Source of the DNA: Microbacterium sp. H1-D42
Lineage (GTDB): Bacteria > Actinomycetota > Actinomycetes > Actinomycetales > Microbacteriaceae
Direction of reading: 5' to 3'
Length of the DNA stretch: 64,000 nt
NCBI RefSeq assembly: GCF_022637555.1
Contig: NZ_CP093342.1
Location: forward strand, 558,001 to 622,000
Below are positions 59,586 to 64,000 of the stretch, one piece after another. Below the pieces are notes generated by a model. It searched no databases. It saw only the letters and a program-made list of their open reading frames with translations, and was not told the DNA's origin. Numbering within the stretch: the stretch's first letter is position 1; every line of letters begins with the position of its first letter. The position numbers and the translations under genes were made by a program.

Positions 59586-59637
59586 TGGGATGCAAAGGTG
59601 CGGTTGGAAGGTAACCGAACCGTCAGATGGCATCCCA
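59586..59637. repeat. Imperfect palindrome with GGGATGC ends
   Basis: TGGGATGC and GCATCCCA form the outer arms, with GGT..GGTT / AACC..ACC paired inside. It lies between convergent pheA and DUF559 genes. Just before it, GAATCCATCCCG at 59553-59564 is the complement of the start of the element at 60776. Its ends match those of the palindromes on the other side of the DUF559 gene. Confidence 0.6.
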
Positions 59638-59652
59638 AGCCGCGCCTGAAGG

Positions 59653-60591
59653 TCAGCGGCGGGACGCGATGGCGGCGCGGATGCGATCGATCAGCCCATC
59701 CGCATCATCCAGGTCATCCTGCGTCAGTCGAATGACGATCCATCCGCGGGCTTCCAGCTCTCGCTGCCGCTGGATGTCACGCCGCCATTGTTCTTTGCTG
59801 GTGCGGTGTCCATCGCCTTCGTACTCGATCGCGATCTTCAGCTCGGGGTAAGCCAGGTCGACGCGAGCGACGCACCTGCGCCCGTCGAACACGTCATGTT
59901 GCACGACCGGCTCCGGCATGCCGCGGTGCACGAGCAGCAGGCGAGTTTCAGTCTCCTTCGGCGATTCGACGCCGTCGCGAGCGAGGGCGAGTGCCGCGAG
60001 AATGCCCCCACGTCCCTGGAAATATCCCCAGGCCTCGACCCGTGCTTCGATGTCACTGCGACTGAAGCGGGGGCGACCGGGGTACAGCCCCGGATAATTG
60101 GCGGATTCAGTGACGATCGCATCGATGGAGGTGACTGCCGCGTCAACGGACAGTTCGTGGGCGGAAATGATCAGCGCGGCGACAGGATCGACGACCTGCG
60201 TCCCGCGAACCGTCCAGGTCACCGCGCGTTCGGCGTTGAGGCGCCGTCCGGAGACTCCCGCCGCCCTTGGTGGAGTTGCATTCCGCGGCACGGCGATCTC
60301 CAGCGGCTCCCGATTCTTCTTCGATGTCTCGGGCTGCCATTCGACCGGGTGAGGGAGTCCCCACAGTCGCATGGCAGATCTGCCGACGAGTCGGTGGTGG
60401 GGCCGCATCTTCGGCCGATAGCAGTCGACATTCTGGAGGAACGTCTTCGGAGCGGCGGGGGCGCGTACTCCGCGAAAAGGGCGGACAAGGTCGGGCGTGC
60501 TGGCCCGCCACTTGCCGATGCCAGCAGCCGTGGCATCCCGGAGCGCGAAGTGGTTGCCCAGGGACGGAGGCAGTATGATCCGGTGGCGCAT
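59653..60591 (-). CDS. DUF559 (Vsr-like endonuclease fold) protein
   Basis: A 312-residue protein. The C-terminal DUF559 domain carries the restriction-endonuclease-fold core ARVDLAYPELKIAIEYEGDGHR, which supplies the acidic residues and the usual Glu-x-Glu pair, followed by QWRRDIQRQRELEARGWIVIRL. The N-terminal part resembles the small DNA-binding region common in actinobacterial DUF559 proteins (LWGLPHP...). It is probably nuclease-related, but its target is unknown. Long palindromes lie on both sides of the gene. The ATG at 60591 gives the normal opening MRHRIILPPSLG. Confidence 0.82.
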   Translation of the reverse strand: MRHRIILPPSLGNHFALRDATAAGIGKWRASTPDLVRPFRGVRAPAAPKTFLQNVDCYRPKMRPHHRLVGRSAMRLWGLPHPVEWQPETSKKNREPLEIAVPRNATPPRAAGVSGRRLNAERAVTWTVRGTQVVDPVAALIISAHELSVDAAVTSIDAIVTESANYPGLYPGRPRFSRSDIEARVEAWGYFQGRGGILAALALARDGVESPKETETRLLLVHRGMPEPVVQHDVFDGRRCVARVDLAYPELKIAIEYEGDGHRTSKEQWRRDIQRQRELEARGWIVIRLTQDDLDDADGLIDRIRAAIASRR

Positions 60592-60713
60592 CCGAACATG
60601 TTGACCCGAGCCGCGTGCCGGCAATTGTCGGTATTCCGGAATCGGTGGACAAGCGGGGGCATGCCCGCTTCTGTGGAGGAGGAGTGGTGTCGCGTCGTCC
60701 GTCACTGCTGCAT

Positions 60714-60763
60714 GGGATGGAAATGTGCGGCGGCCGCATCTCCGCACCAGACGAAAGCATCCC
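60714..60763. repeat. Palindrome 1 upstream of DUF559
   Basis: GGGATG..GTGCGG on the left pairs with CCGCAC..CATCCC on the right, with an inner CGGCCG. Spacing inside the arms is uneven, so pairing is interrupted. The GGGATG/CATCCC ends are those of the elements at 59586 and 60776. Confidence 0.6.
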
Positions 60764-60775
60764 CGTCGTGCGGTC

Positions 60776-60829
60776 GGGATGGATTCCTCCGGTGGGAAGG
60801 CCGGCCTCGCCATCGGAGGAACCCATCCC
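60776..60829. repeat. Palindrome 2 upstream of DUF559
   Basis: GGGATGGATTCCTCCG at 60776-60791 pairs with CGGAGGAACCCATCCC at 60814-60829 with one mismatch, and the centre contains GGCCGGCC. Twelve bases separate it from the preceding palindrome, so the two lie in tandem between the LLM gene end and the DUF559 start. Confidence 0.8.
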
Positions 60830-60877
60830 TTGTCGCGACCCGACCCAGGCGCATGCGCGAGGCAGAGCCGCGGCTCC

Positions 60878-61921
60878 TCAGCCGGCCAGCAGCTCCAGCG
60901 TCTGCACTCGGCCTGGCGACGCATCCAGCGGCTCAGCCTCATACGAGCCGGACACCGGCGAGACCATGATCTCGTCGACGCCGTGGCGTGCGGCGAAGGA
61001 CGCGAGGTCGGATGCCACTGACGTGGCGTCTCCGATGAACCAGCGCTCCCGCATCGAGTCGATCAGCGCGAGCTCCGCCGAGTCCGACGTGGCCGCCAGC
61101 CCTGCGACGGCCTGCTCCACTGTCTCGAGCGCGGTCATCGGCTTGTTCTGCCGAAGCCGAGCCATCGTCCGCAGCTGGGGCAGCGCGCGCTCAGACGCCT
61201 CGTCAGCGGTAGGAGCCGCCACGACGTTCGCGGTCAGGAACGTCAGCGGTGCAGCCAACGCAGCAGAAGGCTGGAACGCCGTCCGGTACAGATCGAGCGC
61301 CCGCTCGAGCCCGACACCCGAGAAATGGTTCGCGAACACGTACGGCAGTCCGTGCGCAGCCGCCAGCTGGGCAGAATAGTCACTCGATCCGAGCAGCCAG
61401 ATCTGCGGAGCGCCCGTGGCCGCGGGCGTCGACGTCACGTTGTACTCGCCGCCGCTGGTGAACTGCAGCGTGGCGCCTTCTGGCTGCAGCATCAGGGCGA
61501 TGTCCTGCACGTGAGACGGGAACCGCTCGACGTCAGCTGCGGTGCCCGACTGCCGCAGCAACTGCGTGATCACGGGGTCACTGCCCGGAGCACGCCCGAT
61601 GCCGAGGTCGATCCGTCCAGGGGCGAGCGCTTCGAGCGCAGCGAACTGCTCCGCCACGATCAGCGTCGCGTGATTCGGCAGCATGACACCGCCCGATCCC
61701 ACCCGGATCCGAGAAGTGCGCGACGCCGCGGCCGCGATCAGAACGGGCGGAGAAGTGGATGCCACAGACGGCATGTTGTGATGCTCTGCGAACCAGTAGC
61801 GGCGCAGACCCAGCCCATCAGCCCTGACAGCGAGCGCCATCGAGGCGGTCACCGCCTGAGCGCTGGTCTGTCCGTGACGGACGGGAACGAGGTCGAGAAC
61901 GGAGAGGGCGGGAGCAGTCAT
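60878..61921 (-). CDS. LLM-class flavin-dependent oxidoreductase
   Basis: A 347-residue luciferase-like monooxygenase of the MsnO8 group: LSVLDLVPVRHGQTSAQAV, GLRRYWFAEHHNMPSVASTSPPVLIAAAA, RVGSGGVMLPNHATLIVAEQFAALEAL and PGRIDLGIGRAPGSDP are standard. It uses reduced flavin on an unknown substrate. Three ATG codons lie in tandem; the last at 61921 is used because GAGG lies eight bases away. It is divergent from the phosphoribosyltransferase gene. Confidence 0.92.
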   Translation of the reverse strand: MTAPALSVLDLVPVRHGQTSAQAVTASMALAVRADGLGLRRYWFAEHHNMPSVASTSPPVLIAAAASRTSRIRVGSGGVMLPNHATLIVAEQFAALEALAPGRIDLGIGRAPGSDPVITQLLRQSGTAADVERFPSHVQDIALMLQPEGATLQFTSGGEYNVTSTPAATGAPQIWLLGSSDYSAQLAAAHGLPYVFANHFSGVGLERALDLYRTAFQPSAALAAPLTFLTANVVAAPTADEASERALPQLRTMARLRQNKPMTALETVEQAVAGLAATSDSAELALIDSMRERWFIGDATSVASDLASFAARHGVDEIMVSPVSGSYEAEPLDASPGRVQTLELLAG

Positions 61922-61966
61922 CATCATTCCCAACCTCGCACATGCCGGCCGCATTCCGAGAAACTC

Positions 61967-62001
61967 TTGATCCGCGTCCGAGGTCGGCGTAGGCCGAGAG
62001 C
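61967..62001 (+). promoter_or_regulatory. Promoter of the phosphoribosyltransferase gene
   Basis: TTGATC at 61967-61972, a 17-bp spacer and TAGGCC at 61990-61995, six bases before the ATG at 62002. This matches the leaderless pattern apart from the final base of the -10. Confidence 0.5.
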
Positions 62002-62643
62002 ATGCGCACCTTCATCGACCGATCGGATGCCGGTCGCCGGCTCGCCGAAGAGCTCGCGTCACGGGCATCCGGCGCATACGAAAGAGGCGTCATCCTCGGC
62101 CTGCCGCGCGGCGGCGTCCCCGTCGCCGCCGAAGTCGCCCATGTGCTGGACGCCCCGCTCGACGTGCTGGTCGTCCGCAAGGTCGGCGCACCTGGTCAGG
62201 AGGAGCTCGCACTCAGCGCGGTCGGCGAAGAGGGCGCGACCGCGCGCAATGACGACCTCATCCGGGCATCCGGGATCTCATCCGCCGACCTCGCCGCGCG
62301 AGAAGCCGTGCAGCGCGAGGAGGTCGAGCGCCGTGCGACTCTCTTCCGCCCCGGACGCGCGCCCGTCCCAATGGAGGGTCGCACCGCGATCATCGTCGAC
62401 GACGGCATCGCCACCGGGGCGACGATGCGCGCCGCCTGCGCGATCGCACGCGCGAGAGGAGCCGCGCGCGTCGTCGTCGCGGTGCCCGTCGCCGCTCCCG
62501 ATGCGCTCGAGCAGCTGCCCGACGTCGACGAGGTCGTGTGTCTGCATGCGCCGCGTACGTTCATGGCCGTCGGGATGCACTACATCGACTTCCGCCAGAC
62601 GAGTGATGCCGAGGTCATCGAATTGCTGGCGCAGCCTCGTTAG
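62002..62643 (+). CDS. Phosphoribosyltransferase-domain protein
   Basis: A 213-residue protein with a type I phosphoribosyltransferase fold. The PRPP-binding motif AIIVDDGIATGATMRAACAIARARG is at about 131-155, and the start FIDRSDAGRRLAEELASRA and PRGGVPVAAEVAHVLDAPLDVLVVRKVGAPGQEELALSAVGE are common to a widespread small family. The substrate base is not known. It is divergent from the luciferase-like gene, upstream of the antiporter. Confidence 0.9.
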   Translation: MRTFIDRSDAGRRLAEELASRASGAYERGVILGLPRGGVPVAAEVAHVLDAPLDVLVVRKVGAPGQEELALSAVGEEGATARNDDLIRASGISSADLAAREAVQREEVERRATLFRPGRAPVPMEGRTAIIVDDGIATGATMRAACAIARARGAARVVVAVPVAAPDALEQLPDVDEVVCLHAPRTFMAVGMHYIDFRQTSDAEVIELLAQPR

Positions 62644-62680
62644 ACGGGCACGCACCCTCAATAGACGGGCACGTACCCGT

Positions 62681-62692
62681 TACGCTTTCGTG
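62681..62692 (+). promoter_or_regulatory. -10 box giving a leaderless antiporter mRNA
   Basis: TACGCT at 62681-62686 lies six bases before the ATG at 62693, without a ribosome site. Confidence 0.6.
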
Positions 62693-64000
62693 ATGGATGC
62701 CAGCATCTTCTTCGTCGTTGTCGGAGCTGTCGCGGTAGCGGCCGTCGCACGCAGACGGGGGTGGCCGGCGCCACTGCTTGTGACGGTCGTCGCGCTCGCG
62801 GCATCGTTCCTGCCGTTCGTCCCGAACATCTCGATCGACGGCCACGTGCTGCTGAACATCGTGCTGCCGCCGCTGCTGTACTCGGCGGCGCTCGACGTGT
62901 CGTTCTTCAGCTTCCGGCGCAGCATGCCGCAGATCCGCCGCCTCGGCATCGGCCTGGTGGTCGTCACCGCGGTGGTCGTCGGACTGGTCGCCTGGTGGCT
63001 GATGCCGTCCCTCACCCTGCCCGGCGCGCTGCTGCTCGGAGCGATCGTCGCACCTCCGGATGCGGTTTCGGCAGCATCCATCGGGCGAAAACTCGGCCTG
63101 CCGCGGCGGGTGATGACGGTGCTGTCGGGGGAGAGTCTGATCAATGACGCCACCTCGCTGACGATGTTCCGCGTGTTCGCGGCGGTCGTCGCGGGCGCCG
63201 CGGCGTTCAACCTCGGCGAGACGATCTGGCAGTTCCTGCTCGCGGTGATCGTCGGCGTGGCCGTCGGCATGGTGTTCGGCATGGTGCTGCATCAGCTGCG
63301 CATGCGCGTTGACGATCCGGTCGTCAACGGCACGTTCGGGCTGCTGGCTCCGTTCGGCGCCTACGGCATCGCCGAGCAGCTGGGCGGCTCGGGCGTGCTG
63401 GCGGTGGTCGCGATGGGACTCTACGTCGGCTTCAACGCACCCAAGACCAGTTACACGAACCGCATGCAGGAGGCGCCGCTGTGGCTGTCGGCCGACTTCC
63501 TGCTGGAATCGTTCGTCTTCGCCTACATCGGACTGCAGCTGCCGCGAGTGCTCGGTGATCTGCAGGACGGCGATGTCGGCCCGATCATCGTGCTGTCGCT
63601 GATCGTGCTGCTGGTCGTGCTCGTGGTGCGTCCCGCGTTCGTCTACCCGGCCGACATGTGGGGGCAGTGGTGGTTGAAGCAGCGCCTGCGCAAGTGGGAG
63701 AGGGTCGCGTCGCACCAGGCGCGCTTGCCCGCTGACGAGGCCCACCGACGGCGGCAGCCCCTCACCATGGAGCAGGTGCGCGCGCAGCTTGCCGAGACGA
63801 AGCTCTCGTGGCGCGACAACGCCGTGATCTCGTGGGCCGGCATGCGTGGCGTTGTCACGCTGGCGACGGCGCTCGCCGCGGCGGACCTTGCGGGACTGGA
63901 TGCTCAGGCCGAGCACGCCATCGTCGTGGTCGCCTTCGTCGTGACCGTGGGCACACTGCTGCTGCAGGGGCTGACGCTGCCGTGGCTGATCCGGGTGCTC
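62693..64000 (+). CDS. Na+/H+ antiporter, CPA1 family, 3' truncated
   Basis: The first 436 codons of a cation/proton antiporter; the frame is open at the window end. Helices include SIFFVVVGAVAVAAVA at the start. The CPA1 ion-binding region is seen as LLGAIVAPPDAVSAASIGRKLGLPRRVMTVLSGESLINDATSLTMF at about 120-165, and a later pair SADFLLESFVFAYIGLQL and SWAGMRGVVTLATALAAA are typical. It exchanges Na+ or K+ for protons across the membrane. The ATG is placed by TACGCT six bases upstream. The missing part should be the last helix or so and a cytoplasmic tail. Confidence 0.9.
   Translation, partial: MDASIFFVVVGAVAVAAVARRRGWPAPLLVTVVALAASFLPFVPNISIDGHVLLNIVLPPLLYSAALDVSFFSFRRSMPQIRRLGIGLVVVTAVVVGLVAWWLMPSLTLPGALLLGAIVAPPDAVSAASIGRKLGLPRRVMTVLSGESLINDATSLTMFRVFAAVVAGAAAFNLGETIWQFLLAVIVGVAVGMVFGMVLHQLRMRVDDPVVNGTFGLLAPFGAYGIAEQLGGSGVLAVVAMGLYVGFNAPKTSYTNRMQEAPLWLSADFLLESFVFAYIGLQLPRVLGDLQDGDVGPIIVLSLIVLLVVLVVRPAFVYPADMWGQWWLKQRLRKWERVASHQARLPADEAHRRRQPLTMEQVRAQLAETKLSWRDNAVISWAGMRGVVTLATALAAADLAGLDAQAEHAIVVVAFVVTVGTLLLQGLTLPWLIRVL

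Larger units (their letters stand above)
60592..60877. other. Gene-free stretch rich in palindromes
   Basis: No gene is supported in these 286 bases. ATTCCGGAAT at 60633 and AAGCGGG..CCCGCTT at 60651-60670 are small palindromes; two longer ones follow at 60714 and 60776. The promoter of the DUF559 gene must be near the left end but is not obvious. Confidence 0.6.

Noticed and set aside
62761-63147. An Arg/Ala-rich 128-codon frame inside the antiporter gene
   Set aside because: It overlaps an antiporter frame with clear CPA1 motifs that runs to the window end.

Overview
The window is high-GC DNA from an actinobacterium, most likely Microbacteriaceae and probably Microbacterium or a close relative. 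The evidence is the codon use, several starts that look leaderless (a TAnnnT box 6-7 bases before ATG or GTG), the very frequent 6-mer GGATGC/GCATCC, and protein families typical of that group. This is family-level pattern recognition; there is no rRNA in the window to confirm it. No tRNA, rRNA, CRISPR array, transposase or phage gene was seen. Almost everything is transport and catabolism, organised as small regulated operons.

Layout. 1-4.8 kb: end of an MFS transporter, a type B carboxylesterase, a PAP2 phosphatase and a GH3 beta-glucosidase. 4.9-14.4 kb: a TetR-controlled divergent locus, with a FAD monooxygenase and a DUF3237 protein on one side, and an amidohydrolase plus a complete peptide-type ABC importer on the other; a 33-bp perfect palindrome between them carries a -35 box for each direction. 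14.5-25.2 kb: amine and amino-acid catabolism, comprising class III aminotransferase + mmsA with a divergent PucR regulator (likely beta-alanine to acetyl-CoA) and an amine oxidase, cupin, Lrp regulator and aminobutyraldehyde-type dehydrogenase. Between these lies a 19.1-21.4 kb islet of unusual composition holding a frameshifted lipoprotein, a tiny secreted peptide, a 160-bp fragment of a second pucR-like gene, a matrixin-type metalloprotease and a lipoprotein.

25.4-31.7 kb: a GNAT enzyme, the Leloir operon galT-galK-galE with its LacI regulator, and a zinc alcohol dehydrogenase. 31.7-37.5 kb: a DUF2264 protein, a 2-hydroxyacid dehydrogenase, and a DHA2 drug exporter followed by two MarR regulators. 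37.5-49.3 kb: a glycan locus with a Tat-exported beta-propeller protein, a GH29 alpha-L-fucosidase, and an operon of hydroxyacid dehydrogenase, sulfatase, sugar ABC importer and Gfo/Idh oxidoreductase, beside a ROK regulator. A shared palindrome, TTTTGTCA-N-TGACAAAA, near the ROK gene and near the propeller/fucosidase promoters suggests one regulon for a sulfated, fucose-containing substrate.

49.4-54.7 kb: a LacI-controlled operon of Gfo/Idh oxidoreductase, DUF993 and two TIM-barrel epimerases, probably an uncharacterised sugar pathway. 54.7-64 kb: a membrane-anchored protein, glycerate kinase, phosphoglucomutase, prephenate dehydratase, a DUF559 endonuclease-like protein, a luciferase-like oxidoreductase, a phosphoribosyltransferase and a CPA1 antiporter that runs off the end.

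The most notable non-gene signal is a set of long intergenic palindromes, mostly between convergent genes, in at least two sequence families, together with GGATGC/GCATCC, which appears to override normal codon choice.
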